Assembly (NCBI RefSeq): GCF_027579695.1
Contig: NC_083589.1
Coordinates: 31,292,835 to 31,356,834 of the forward strand
Length of the DNA stretch: 64,000 bases
Source: Neoarius graeffei
Taxonomy: Eukaryota; Chordata; Actinopteri; Siluriformes; Ariidae
Reading direction: 5' to 3'
Shown: positions 45,266 through 64,000 of the stretch, piece after piece
Numbering within the stretch: position 1 is the first letter of the stretch
How the letters are laid out: each line of letters begins with the position of its first letter
Program-made: the position numbers and the translations under genes
Notes under the pieces: generated by a model
Seen by the model: the letters and a program-made list of their open reading frames with translations, nothing else
Database searches by the model: none
Told to the model about the DNA's origin: nothing

Positions 45266-45887
45266 TACATTTCCTCCTGAAATGCTAAAGTGTTACATTT
45301 ATGCATAGCAAATTTCTTGTGTAAACACACGTTCTTAATTTCACAAACTTTTCCTTATATTTGATATAAATATCTATATTTAATTTCTGAAACCTGGCAG
45401 GCCATCAATCATATGTATGAAACCCTTCACACAGTCAAACTATAACATTTTCTACCAATTCTGAAAATTACAGACTATCCTGAGCTAAGTTTTTCTTTTA
45501 AATGTGTCTTAACAGCAAGTGCATTCTAGCATTTTAAAATCTGTATGTGTTTTCACCAGAAGTGAAAAGGGGGGAAAAAAACACATTGAAGGATTCCATT
45601 CTAAATGCAGTGCAGAAGCATCACTGACATCTTGATGTCAATTTGGTGTACAAATTGAATTGATTTGTCTTACGTCCATTTTGCTATGGAATGTAGCTAT
45701 GCAACAGCTTCAATGTGTGATGTTCACTGTGTAAGGAAAGCACGCACTTTGCTACGAAGGTTTTAGACATTTTCAGGTAACTTGACGACATTCACCACTG
45801 TGTATGTTAAATTGATTCCTGAGCAAACATGACTTTTCCAGGAAGAAAGCCTAAGCAAGGCAAAAAAGTAATTTTATTTTGGCTATA
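45266..45887. other. unassigned AT-rich stretch
   Basis: No supported feature. Confidence 0.5.
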
Positions 45888-45900
45888 TAATAGTCAATAT

Positions 45901-46272
45901 CTCATCTCATTATCTGTAGCCGCTTTATCCTTCTACAGGGTCGCAGGCAAGCTGGAGCCTATCCCAGCTGACTATGGGCGAGAGGCAGGGTACACCCTGG
46001 ACAAGTCGCCAGGTCATCACAGGGCTGACACATAGACACAGACAACCATTCACACTCACATTCACACCTACGGTCAATTTAGAGTCACCAGTTAACCTAA
46101 CCTGCATGTCTTTGGACTGTGGGGGAAACCGGAGCACCCGGAGGAAACCCACGCGGACACGGGGAGAACATGCAAACTCCACACAGAAAGGCCCTCGGTG
46201 GCCCCGGGGCTCGAACCCAGGACCTTCTTGCTGTGAGGCGACAGCGCTAACCACTACACCACCGTGCCACCC
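45901..46272 (-). mobile_element. tRNA-headed SINE, full length
   Basis: Complete minus-strand copy; 13-bp duplication TAATAGTCAATAT (45888-45900 and 46273-46285). Confidence 0.93.
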
Positions 46273-46285
46273 TAATAGTCAATAT

Positions 46286-46734
46286 GTTACAATAAAATGT
46301 TGAAAGTAAGATGATAATGTCTTTTTCCCAATCATGTGCTCAGTTTCATTCAGAATCCTGATCTCCATGGATGGTTTGTCCATGCCAAAGAGTCATGTGG
46401 TTGAAGTGCTGTCAAATACTCCTTCCATTGAGGACCAGCCTGTTACTGACACTTGTTATTCATCCATCCATTAATTATCTATAGCGCTTATCTGTCAGGG
46501 TCATGGGGAGAAGTGGGGGGCACCCCCTTTGGCTTGGGAAGAAAATTCCTGCAGTCCTATAATTCTTGAGGTGGCAAGTCCATTGTTGTGAGAAGCCCGA
46601 ACTGACACATTAGCTAGTTAGAAACATGGCACAAGTTGAGCTGCATCACATCTCTGTTGAGAGAGTTGTCATCCTGTTTTTGAACATTTGTTTTGTCCAA
46701 GCAAAGGCTATCTGTAACATTTTTGTATATACAG
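46286..46734. other. unassigned stretch with a shared repeat
   Basis: 46562-46625 matches 33083-33155 (dispersed repeat). Nothing else recognised. Confidence 0.45.
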
Positions 46735-47035
46735 TGGGACTGCCATATCCTGTGACTTGCTCAAGCACACAAGCACGACCCCTCAAACTTCAATTCCCAT
46801 ACACCCTGCTTATAAACTATGCACACCTGCTTTCACTTTTTTCCACTTATTACTCACCTTATTTAAACCCCAGCTTCTGTTAGTTTGTCTTGAGTTTGTC
46901 TTTATTTTCCATTCCAATGATCATTGTGTTCTTCACTTCTATTGGTGTGTTTTCATGCCTGGTGTTTTTTGTTGCTTTGACTATCCTGTGTAATTAAAAG
47001 GTTTTCACACTTGGAACTGTTTCTATGCTTCAACC
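46735..47035 (+). mobile_element. LTR-like fragment (uncertain)
   Basis: A fish-LTR-like composition: a TTATTTAAACCCC TATA-like region near 46858 and AATTAAAAGG with a T/C-rich end. No precise ends. Confidence 0.3.
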
Positions 47036-47316
47036 ATGGTAAAAACATTAAGTGGAAATGTCAGAATCCTGTTCGTTCGTTCATTTGTTCGAGAGAGAGA
47101 GCACATTCACATTATTATGTTTTTATTTTTATAAAATAAGTTTTTTATTTTATAAATTATTTTATTTTTACTGCTGGTGATGTCATTTTGTGTGTACTTT
47201 ATAAATGAAACTTTACTGTAGGTATGCATGTACATGAAAAACAAGTTTAGTATGGTTTATATGGTTTGTTCCATTATACACATTCTTTAAACAAATGCTG
47301 CTACAACCCCAAATCA

Positions 47317-47540
47317 GGGCAGCACGGTGGTGTAGTGGTTACACCACTACACCACCATGTGAATGTGAGTGTGAATGGTTGTCTGTGTCTATGTGTCAGC
47401 CCTGTGATGACCTGGCGACTTGTCCAGGGTGTACCCCGCCTTTCGCCCGTAGTCAGCTGGGATAGGCTCCAGCTTGCCTGTGACCCTGTAGAACAGGATA
47501 AAGCGGCTACAGATAATGAGATGAGATGAGATGAGATGAG
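47317..47540 (+). mobile_element. SINE with internal deletion and fold-back joint
   Basis: A 12-bp duplication AACCCCAAATCA flanks it (47305-47316 and 47541-47552). The head GGTGGTGTAGTGG is followed after a few bases by its own reverse complement CCACTACACCACC. Then the sequence jumps to the distal body (GTGAATGTGAGTG), skipping about 200 bp. Confidence 0.9.
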
Positions 47541-47665
47541 AACCCCAAATCAGAAACAGTCAGGATGGTATGTTGAAATTGAAATTAAAACTGAAAAGAT
47601 TATTTGTAAATTATTTTTTGACCTGTATTGCACTCAAAACAATATAACATCATGTTATTTGACAT

Positions 47666-48043
47666 GGGGCGGCATGGTGGTGTAGTGGTTAGCGCTGTCG
47701 CCTCACAGCAAGAAGGTCCGGGTTCGAGCCCTGTGGCCGGCGAGGGCCTTTCTGTGTGGAGTTTGCATGTTCTCCCCGTGTCCGCGTGGGTTTCCTCCGG
47801 GTGCTCCGGTTTCCCCCACAGTCCAAAGACATGCAGGTTAGGTTAACTGGTGACTCTAAATTGACCGTAGGTGTGAATGTGAGTGTGAATGGTTGTCTGT
47901 GTCTATGTATCAGCCCTGTGATGACCTGGCGACTTGTCCAGGGTGTACCCCGCCTTTCGCCCATAGTCAGCTGGGATAGGCTCCAGCTTGCCTGCGACCC
48001 TGTAGAAGGATAAAGCGGCTAGAGATAATGAGATGAGATGAGA
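47666..48043 (+). mobile_element. tRNA-headed SINE, full length
   Basis: Complete copy; 11-bp duplication TTATTTGACAT (47655-47665 and 48044-48054). Confidence 0.93.
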
Positions 48044-48324
48044 TTATTTGACATTTTACCTTGTGAATTTTTTTTTCAAAATAAGCACATTTCAATTTTG
48101 ATTACTGCAACATATTTAAGAAAAAGGAAAAAGCGAGGACAGTAAAGCATTTGCCACTTTATAATGTTCCCATTCCTTCTCACAACACTTAAAAGATGTT
48201 TAGGGACTGAAGACACCAAGTGATGAAGCGTTTCAGGTGTTATTTTGTCCCATTCTTCCTGCAAACAGATCTTAAAGTGTGCAAAAGTACAGGATCGTCA
48301 TTGTTATGTTTTTCATTGCAAAAT

Positions 48325-48960
48325 TCACCACACATTCTCAATTGGGGACAGAGGGGACACACCTTCTTCTTCCACAGCCATGCCATTGTAATGTGTGCAG
48401 AATGTGGTTTTACATTGTCTTGTTGAAATCTCCCTGGAAAAGATGTCGTCTTGAAGGCAGCATATGTTGCTCCAAAATCTCAATGTATTTTTCTGCATTA
48501 ATGCTGCCATCACAGAAGTGTAAGTTACCTTTGCTAAGTTACTGACACAACCCCATACCATGACAGACCCTGGCTTCTGGACTTGTTGATGGTAACAGTC
48601 TGGTTGGTCCTTATTGTCTTTGGTCTGCAGCACATGGCATCCATTTCTTACAAAAAATACCTGTGATACTGATTCATCTGACCACATGTTTCCACTGTGT
48701 GATTGATCCATCCCAGATACCTCTGAGCCCAGAGAACAGCATTTCTGTACACAGATAATATAAGGCTTCCTTTTTGCACAGTAAAGTTTTAACTGGCATT
48801 TGTGGATGTAACTCTGTATTGTCATGCTTGACAAAGGTTTGCCAAAGTAATCCTGAGCCCATGCAGTTATATCAGCTATAGATGAATGATGGTTCTCGAT
48901 GCAGTGCCGTCTGAGGGATCTGAGATCACATGTCTTCAGCTTGCCCTTTACGCACTGAAT
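48325..48960 (-). pseudogene. Tc1 transposase remnant
   Basis: Minus-strand ORF fragments contain QSYIHKCQLKLYCAKRKPYI and, later, a VMVWGCVS motif. The second aspartate and glutamate regions are too mutated to place with confidence. A SINE interrupts the N-terminal part at 49008. Confidence 0.7.
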
Positions 48961-49007
48961 TCCTTCAGATTCCTTGAATGTTTAATGATATTATACACCG
49001 TAGAAGG

Positions 49008-49383
49008 CGGCACGGTGGTGTAGTGGTTAGCGCTGTCGCCTCACAGCAAGAAGGTCCTGGGTTCGAGCCCCGGGGCCGGCGAGGGCCTTTCTGTGCGGAG
49101 TTTGCATGTTCTCCCCGTGTCCGCGTGGGTTTCCTCCGGGTGCTCCGGTTTCCCCCACAGTCCAAAGACATGCAGGTTAGGTTAACTGGTGACTCTAAAT
49201 TGACCGTAGGTGTGAATGTGAGTGTGAATGGTTGTCTGTGTCTATGTGTCAGCCCTGTGATGACCTGGCGACTTGTCCAGGGTGTACCCCGCCTTTCGCC
49301 CGTAGTCAGCTGGGATAGGCTCCAGCTTGCCTGCGACCCTGTAGAAGGATAAAGCGGCTAGAGATAATGTGATGTGATGTGTG
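49008..49383 (+). mobile_element. tRNA-headed SINE, full length
   Basis: Complete copy; 15-bp duplication ATACACCGTAGAAGG (48993-49007 and 49384-49398). Head and body match the family consensus of the window closely, so it is a young copy. Confidence 0.94.
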
Positions 49384-49745
49384 ATACACCGTAGAAGGTG
49401 AAATATCCAAATCCCTTTGTACCTTTTTTGAGAAACATTATTTTTATTTAAAAAAAAAATTTATTTTAGCATGCATTTGTTGACTAACTGGAGATCCTCG
49501 GCCCATCTTTGCTCCTCAAAGACTAGGTCTTTCCTGGATACTGATTTTGTATCAAATCACGAGTACAGTCACCTGTTGACATCACCTGTTCCAAATCTCA
49601 TCATTATTTAATTGTTCTATCTCATTACTAACCCTAAATTTCCCTGTTCCAACTTTTTTTGGATTGTGCTGCAGGCCTGAAATGCAGGAATGGATGTATA
49701 TTAACAAATGAAATGACTAAAAAAAGACTAAGAACATGAATGTGG

Positions 49746-50160
49746 TTTGAAACGGATTTGTAAAAATCAGATCTCATGATATTTGACTCTTCAATTTGTG
49801 TCGGGATGCCCTGATGCATAGGTATTCCTGCTTTTTTTTTTTGAGTTTTTTAATCTTTGATCCCTACTGGAGCATTTGACCTGGAGGATTAGAGCCGGAC
49901 TTCACTTACCTCAAAGCATTTGATGAAATATTGAATATAGCACTGAGAAGGGCAGAAAACATCTAATTACAGAGCCATGACATTAGTGCTTATTTGTTCT
50001 CTCTCTCTCTCTCTCTCTCTCTGTTGAGCTAAGCATGCTATATTGCCTGATCGGGTGCTCTTGCCAGATCCTGACTCCTTCTGCCATTTGGCCCTGCCTG
50101 GTAAATCCAGATGCTCTACTTATGCTTAGGGCCTCTTGCACTTGTGAATAACTTGCTGCT
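49746..50160. other. unassigned stretch with a (TC)n run
   Basis: A (TC)n microsatellite at 49999-50022. Nothing else recognised. Confidence 0.5.
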
Positions 50161-50167
50161 GCTGTGG

Positions 50168-51229
50168 ATGGAGGGAGACATGGTGCTGTAGTGGTCAGTA
50201 CGTTTACATGCACATCCAAATCGAGCTGCTGTCGGTAATCGAGCAAAGGGTCCCAGCAGGGGTGCCAGAGAAATCCAATCCTACATGCACACAAGGAAAT
50301 CGAGCTATTGTGTGCGGTACATTGTGCACCCGAGCCACAGGTGGCGCTACACGCCCCATCGTGTTGGTACACTTCCGGTTGTCGTCGTGAAGAAGAGCTA
50401 TTCAAGAGTGTAAACAAAGTTATCAGTTCCGTGTTCTCCATTGCGCGTTTTTCTCCCGTCCATTAATTTTAATATATTCAACTCCTTAAGCTGAATGAGC
50501 ATGAACTCTGTCTCCTCATTGCTCCAGAAGTGCACGTTTCTGCTAGCCATTTTCTCTTCTTCGTTTGTTCCTCCTGACCTCTTCTGCTGCTCGCTACTAC
50601 TGTTGTCATGCCGACTGAGGCGGTCGTGTTTCCCGCTTGTGGTCTCGTCACTCCCGGAAGGGGCAGTGCTGAAGTAAGTAGCTCAACTACATAGCTTGAT
50701 AGGGTTTACATGCACTAAGTAGTTCGGCAAAAATCGCATAATCTAGGTCGTGTAGCTCGATTACGAGAAATCAAGTTCGGTTCAATTTCAGCCTAGCTAA
50801 GGTGTTTCCATGCCATTTAGAACTTCGATTTCAGTCGAGCAACGGCAGAAATTCGATTTTCTCTATGTGCATGTAAATGCAGTCACTGTCACCTCACAGT
50901 GAGAAGGTTTTGGGTTCAAGCCCAGCAGATGACGGGCCTTTCTGTATGGAGTTTGCATGTTCTCCCCGTGTCTGTGTGGGTTTCCTCCAGGTACTCCGGT
51001 TTCCCCCACAGTCCAAAGACATGCAAGTTAAGTTAACTGGTGGCTTTAAATTGACCATTGGTGTGAATGTGTGTGTGTGAATGGTTGTTTGTCTCTATGT
51101 GTCAGCCCTGTGATGACCTGGCAACTTGTCCAGGGTGTACCCCGCCTCTCGCCCATAGTCAGCTGGGATAGGCTCCAGCTTGCCCTCGACCCTGCACAGG
51201 ATAAGTGGTTATGGATAATGGATGGATGC
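50168..51229 (+). mobile_element. tRNA-headed SINE split by a DNA transposon
   Basis: The head (GACATGGTGCTGTAGTGGTCAG) is at 50168-50201 and the rest (TCACTGTCACCTCACAG onward) at 50880-51229, ending GGATAATGGATGGATG. The break lies within the pol III A-box region. Confidence 0.85.
50202..50879. mobile_element. non-autonomous DNA transposon in a SINE
   Basis: Terminal repeats GTTTACATGCACAT (50202) and ATGTGCATGTAAAT (to 50879), each followed inward by an AAATCGA-type motif. The flanks share CAGT, so the target duplication may be CAG or CAGT. No transposase. Interior contains GC-rich segments and short ORFs without motifs. Superfamily not assigned. Confidence 0.75.
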
Positions 51230-51324
51230 TGTGGATGACACAACATGGATATACGGTATGAAAAGCTACTTTGGAAAGTTCCACATGATTACTGTAAGGA
51301 CTGCAAACATAGTTTATATGCAAC

Positions 51325-51627
51325 TGTGGCAGCGGGGGCGTGGTCAAGCGTCGGTCTGTGAACGGAGGGCGGAGGCAGGGAAGGTAAGTGGCAGAATCAC
51401 TACACCTGATGTTAGTTAACCTGTGTTTATGTGTCTTCCCCAGTGACCACGCCCTATAAAAAGGAGAGAGAGAGCAGAGGAAGCAGACTCTCCCCAACCA
51501 GAAGGATTGTGTGTGTGTGTCTGTGAGAGCAGTAGATAACAGCTGAAAAGCTTCTATATCATCACTGAAAAGTGTAAAAATAAAGAGTTTGAGAACTCAG
51601 TTCTGGCCTGCCGTGCTTCTGTACTCC
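51325..51627 (+). repeat. LTR copy 1 of palindromic insertion
   Basis: Starts TGTGGCAGCGGGGGCGTGG, with TATA box CCTATAAAAAGG (about 51453) and AATAAAGAG (51580). It is the reverse complement of 51673-51969 and lacks the last 23 bp of that LTR. Confidence 0.88.
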
Positions 51628-51649
51628 GGATCCTGGGTTTCGGCACCAC

Positions 51650-51969
51650 TGTTGCAATCGTTTAGGGTGGGTGGAGCACAGAAGCACGGCAGGCCAGAAC
51701 TGAGTTCTCAAACTCTTTATTTTTACACTTTTCAGTGATGATTAATATGGAAGCTTTTCAGCTGTTATCTACTGCTCTCACAGACACACACAAGCCTTCT
51801 GGTTGGGGAGAGTCTGCTTCCTCTGCTCTCTCTCTCTCCTTTTTATAGGGTGTGGTCACTGGGGAAGACACAAACACAGGTTAACTAGGTGTAGTGATTC
51901 TGCCACTTACCTTCCCTGCCTCCGCCCTCCGTTCACAGACCGATGCTTGACCATGCCCCCGCTGCCACA
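51650..51969 (-). repeat. LTR copy 2 of palindromic insertion
   Basis: Minus-strand LTR of 320 bp, TGTGGCAGC to TTGCAACA, complete at both ends and directly followed by the putative primer binding site. Confidence 0.85.
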
Positions 51970-51974
51970 GCAAC

Positions 51975-53090
51975 ACTCACCTGTTCTTTTGTGGACACCT
52001 TCACTTGGATTCTGTAAACTCGTACCTAAAAGCATCTGTTGTAATCTTAAAAAAACAAAAACAAAACCTGATGCTCATAATGAACAACCTTTCAGTATAC
52101 TCAGTACTTATTGAGGTTATCCTATACAGCTGTGGAAAATTAATGACTCATCACACTATTCGGTGTCACCCAGAAAAGGATTGGCTTCCTTTTGAGTCTG
52201 GTTCCTCTCAAGGGTTCTTCCACTACATTCACACTGCAGGCTGAAGTGACTCAAATCCGATTTTTTCGCCCATATGTGACCTGTATCCGATCTTTTATTG
52301 ACAATATGAATGACACAGATCCGATTTTTTCAAATCCGACCCAGGCCGTTTGGATATGTGGTCCTAATTCCGATTCCTATCCGATCTTTTCATATGCAAC
52401 TTCAGTCTGAACCGCCAGGTCGCATTCATCCGACTTACACGTCATCAACAAGCCACAAATGTCACTATTCTGCGCTGAAGTAGGCGGCGGGTCTCTCAAA
52501 AATAGTTACAACAACATGGCGCATGACATCAATGCGACTCCGCACCCACACGTTCCTTTGAACGGAGGTTGCAGTCACTACCCCGCAGAACGCCTGAGCC
52601 AAAACCCTTGCCCTCTTCCTTCTCTCAACCTCCTCCTTAACATCAGGCTATTGTGCATGTTCTGGCTCCGTCGCAACAACAACTGCATCATCGCCAGGTA
52701 CTCCATGCTGGCTACTGTCATACACAGGAAACTTTAGGTTACTTCCGTAAACACTGGCCATGCTCACTGCGTGTGACGTCGTCGTATCCTGCAATGCGCA
52801 TGCGGAACACTTTTAGGTCGCTTTTCGTTCGTACTGAGGATCACATACAAGTCGCATATATTTGTTAATGTGAACGACCTCACTAAAAAATTGGATTTCA
52901 CAAAAAAATCAGAATTGAGCATTGAGCCTTGCAGTGTGAACGTAGTGTTTATGTTATATCTGGCTTGCTTATGTGGGAACTAAATCTACATTCAGATTTC
53001 TGTAAACCTGCTTTGGGTCAATGTTTATTTTAACACAAGTGTTCAAAACACTATATAAATAAAATTGAATTTAATTGAATAGTTAGCCTA
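51975..53090 (+). repeat. 3' end of a dispersed repeat, split by a DNA transposon
   Basis: Flanking parts (about 52130-52220 and 52948-53085) form one unit: TCTCAAGGGTTCTTCCACTA before, then CTGCTTTGGGTCAATG and ACTATATAAATAAAATTGAATT after. This ending is typical of the 3' tail of a common fish LINE-type repeat. 51975-52129 is unassigned. Confidence 0.6.
52221..52947. mobile_element. non-autonomous DNA transposon (inverted-repeat type)
   Basis: Ends CACTACATTCACACTGCAGG and, inverted, CACTACGTTCACACTGCAAG. Inside are several ATCCGATTTTTT and GTCGCAT-like motifs near both ends. Short ORFs in the middle have no motifs. The target duplication is not clear. Confidence 0.75.
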
Positions 53091-53576
53091 GTCTTCTTCT
53101 TATCTTGCTTCTAAAGAATTTTACTATAGACACACATTCCTAGTGGTAGTTTTAGATATTTGTGAAACATGATTAATAATTGCAATTTTTATAACTTACA
53201 CAAAGATTTTAGGCAGTAAAAATAATACAAGTAATATACCTATGAGTAAATCCATATATCCATATATTACATTCATGTATTTTGGCTTTCATGTGCAGAC
53301 TATATTCTTTACACTTTGTTAAAATACCTTGAACACTGCAAACTTGATTTCACCAATATCAAGACTTCATTAACTCTAAATAAAACAACATTTACAACAA
53401 ACAATTGTCAAACAACAAAAGCAATTAGTCACACAGGCTCTGTAATTAAAACCACAAGAAAACCTCTCTCACACGCATACATTCTCAGCTGGATTTTTAC
53501 GTCAGTGCACACAACTTACAGCTGAAACTAATTCTGAAATCCACATGTGCATGCATGCAAAGGTCATGGGTTTTTT
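53091..53576. other. region downstream of PRKCQ
   Basis: AT-rich, without recognised elements. Confidence 0.5.
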
Positions 53577-53582
53577 TTTATT
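53577..53582 (-). terminator. possible polyadenylation signal for PRKCQ
   Basis: AATAAA on the minus strand, about 180 bp after the PRKCQ stop codon. It lies at the edge of an A-run, so it could be coincidental. Confidence 0.4.
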
Positions 53583-53762
53583 AGTGCAAGTATGTGGAAT
53601 GGTTTGAGAAACCTCCAACATCAGTTGACTTCTTTTAGCACAGTATAAACACTGACACTATAGTATAATATTTCCTTTACTGATTTTCTTCATTACATGC
53701 GATGGTCTTCTGGGTGCGCAGAGATGATGGTGTGAGTGAGAGAGAGAGCGAGAGAGAGAGAT

Positions 53763-63248
<9,486 letters not shown>

Positions 63249-63529
63249 CTATGAAAACATGCATCCAGACACAAACAGGAAATTTACATTTGCATGCATT
63301 TTTTTAAAATAAAAATTCTTGCTTATAGTTCTTTCAGGGATCATTTCTATCGTCACTAAATAGGAAATGTGATTTGGAAGTGTTATGCCTCTCTAATCAC
63401 GATGATGTACTCTTCTGAGCATGAATCAGATTTTAGCAAATTATTTTTCTTCATGAGCTTTAATTATTGATGAACATTTTCTGCTTTTTATGAAGTATGA
63501 GAGGAAGGGTACATGACTAGAGTGATTCT

Positions 63530-63671
63530 TATGGTGGTGTAATGGTTAGCACTGTCGCTTCACAGCAAGAAGGTTCTGGGTTCGAGCCCAGTGGCTGACG
63601 GCAGGCAGGGGCCCTTCTGTGAGGAGTTTGCATGTTCTTCCCGTGTCTCCCCACATGGGTTTCCTCTAGCT
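63530..63671 (+). mobile_element. tRNA-headed SINE, head fragment
   Basis: Head and B box (ATGGTGGTGTAATGGTTAGC, GGGTTCGAGCCC) to about GGGTTTCCTCTAGCT. The sequence then changes directly to a LINE 3' end. Confidence 0.8.
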
Positions 63672-63975
63672 ATAATCTCCTTGCTGTTCCTCGCTCTAGA
63701 CTCTCTACCCTGCGAGGCAGGTCCTTCAGCACCATGGCCCCCAAGCTCTGGAATTCCCTTCCTCAACCCCTCTGTGGCTGCTCTTCTCTTCCTTTCGTCA
63801 AATCTCATCTCAAAACCTCAATGTTTCATGAACATTTCTCCACCAGTGCATAAACTCACCACTCTTTAGCAACTCCTTTTTTTTTCCTCCATGTTGTTTT
63901 CTCTGACCTATGTAAAGCAACCTCGAGTTTGAGAAAGGCGCTATATAAATGTAACATTATTATTATTGTAAACTT
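63672..63975 (+). mobile_element. LINE 3' end fused to SINE head
   Basis: Encodes the last residues of a non-LTR ORF2 (FSTMAPKLWNSLPQPL, then VKSHLKTSMFHEHF). A 3' UTR with GAGAAAGGCGCTATATAAAT and an (ATT)n tail follows, typical of the L2/Rex group. The junction with the SINE head at about 63671 suggests a chimeric retrotransposition product. Confidence 0.75.
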
Positions 63976-64000
63976 CAGGTCAGGCCAAGAAGAAGCCAAG

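Larger units (their letters stand above)
47304..49745 (-). mobile_element. Tc1/mariner-like element with three SINE insertions
   Basis: The left end CAACCCCAAATCAGAAAC (interrupted by a SINE after 12 bp) follows TA at 47302-47303. The right end is eroded near 49745. Same family as 30167-32271 and shares its unique regions (CAGGTGTTATTTTGTCC, CTGAAATGCAGGAATGGAT). Without SINEs it is about 1.45 kb. Confidence 0.82.
51325..51969. mobile_element. palindromic LTR-retroelement insertion with 5-bp duplication
   Basis: Two LTRs point inward tail to tail, so both outer ends are TGTGGC...GCCACA. GCAAC flanks the whole unit (51320-51324 and 51970-51974). The centre holds a primer-binding-site-like sequence (minus strand TGGTGCCGAAACCCAGGA, 51648-51631) one base after the end of the minus-strand LTR. 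No coding region. Confidence 0.82.

Noticed and set aside
50000-50441. 152-codon ORF at 49983-50441 (minus) ending in ERERERER
   Set aside because: The end is the TC microsatellite and the middle overlaps a SINE head and a transposon end. No domain.
52459-52868. ORFs in the middle of 52221-52947
   Set aside because: They lie within a non-autonomous inverted-repeat element and show no transposase motif.

Overview
This is vertebrate nuclear DNA, almost certainly from a ray-finned fish. It has spliced host exons with canonical GT/AG borders, microsatellites, many Tc1/mariner elements with TA target duplications, hAT, PIF/Harbinger-like and TTAA-type DNA transposons, Ty3/gypsy pieces, non-LTR retrotransposons, and about 18 copies of a tRNA-headed SINE common in teleosts. 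The genus is not fixed by anything I can see. Nothing bacterial or viral is present; there are no operons, ribosome binding sites or CRISPR arrays.

Host genes. (1) The clearest gene is the 3' half of a protein kinase C theta (PRKCQ-like) gene on the minus strand: seven exons from 63248 down to the stop at 53763 cover the kinase domain from just after the glycine loop to the C-terminus (314 residues), and all junctions are in phase. (2) An uninterrupted 247-residue ORF at 16897-17640 (+) encodes a secreted protein with two C-type lectin-like domains. It lies between two direct repeats. (3) A CYP2-type cytochrome P450 pseudogene on the minus strand (about 30165 down to 24184) keeps four recognisable exons but has lost key residues and reading frame and is split by several transposons. 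(4) A possible cysteine-rich exon lies at 15637-15853 (-).

Layout. 1-7250: SINEs, two abutting Tc1 elements, a piggyBac-like remnant and an LTR-like piece. 7251-10648: a hAT-type element with an 8-bp duplication that carries a Tc1-like element of DD37E spacing. 10669-11031: solo LTR. 11396-15528: a large inverted repeat around a Tc1 element, which itself contains a Harbinger-like element. 15637-18170: lectin region. 19100-22535: SINEs split by a Tc1. 23462-30165: wrecked P450 locus. 30167-32271: further Tc1. 33785-38590: Ty3/gypsy element with a hAT in its LTR, followed by Tc1 debris. 41255-45045: Tc1 remnant split by a 3.5-kb LINE. 47304-49745: Tc1 element with three SINEs. 51325-51969: palindromic LTR unit. 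52100-63975: PRKCQ locus with heavily nested introns.

How it fits together. The host genes are small islands, and most of the sequence is layered insertion. Target duplications can be read for many elements, so insertion order can be reconstructed. The deepest nest (58208-60307, in a PRKCQ intron) is Tc1 > Harbinger-like > hAT > SINE and solo LTR. The transposable elements appear to have dismantled the P450 gene, while PRKCQ splice sites remain intact although one Tc1 lies only about 20 bp from a splice donor.
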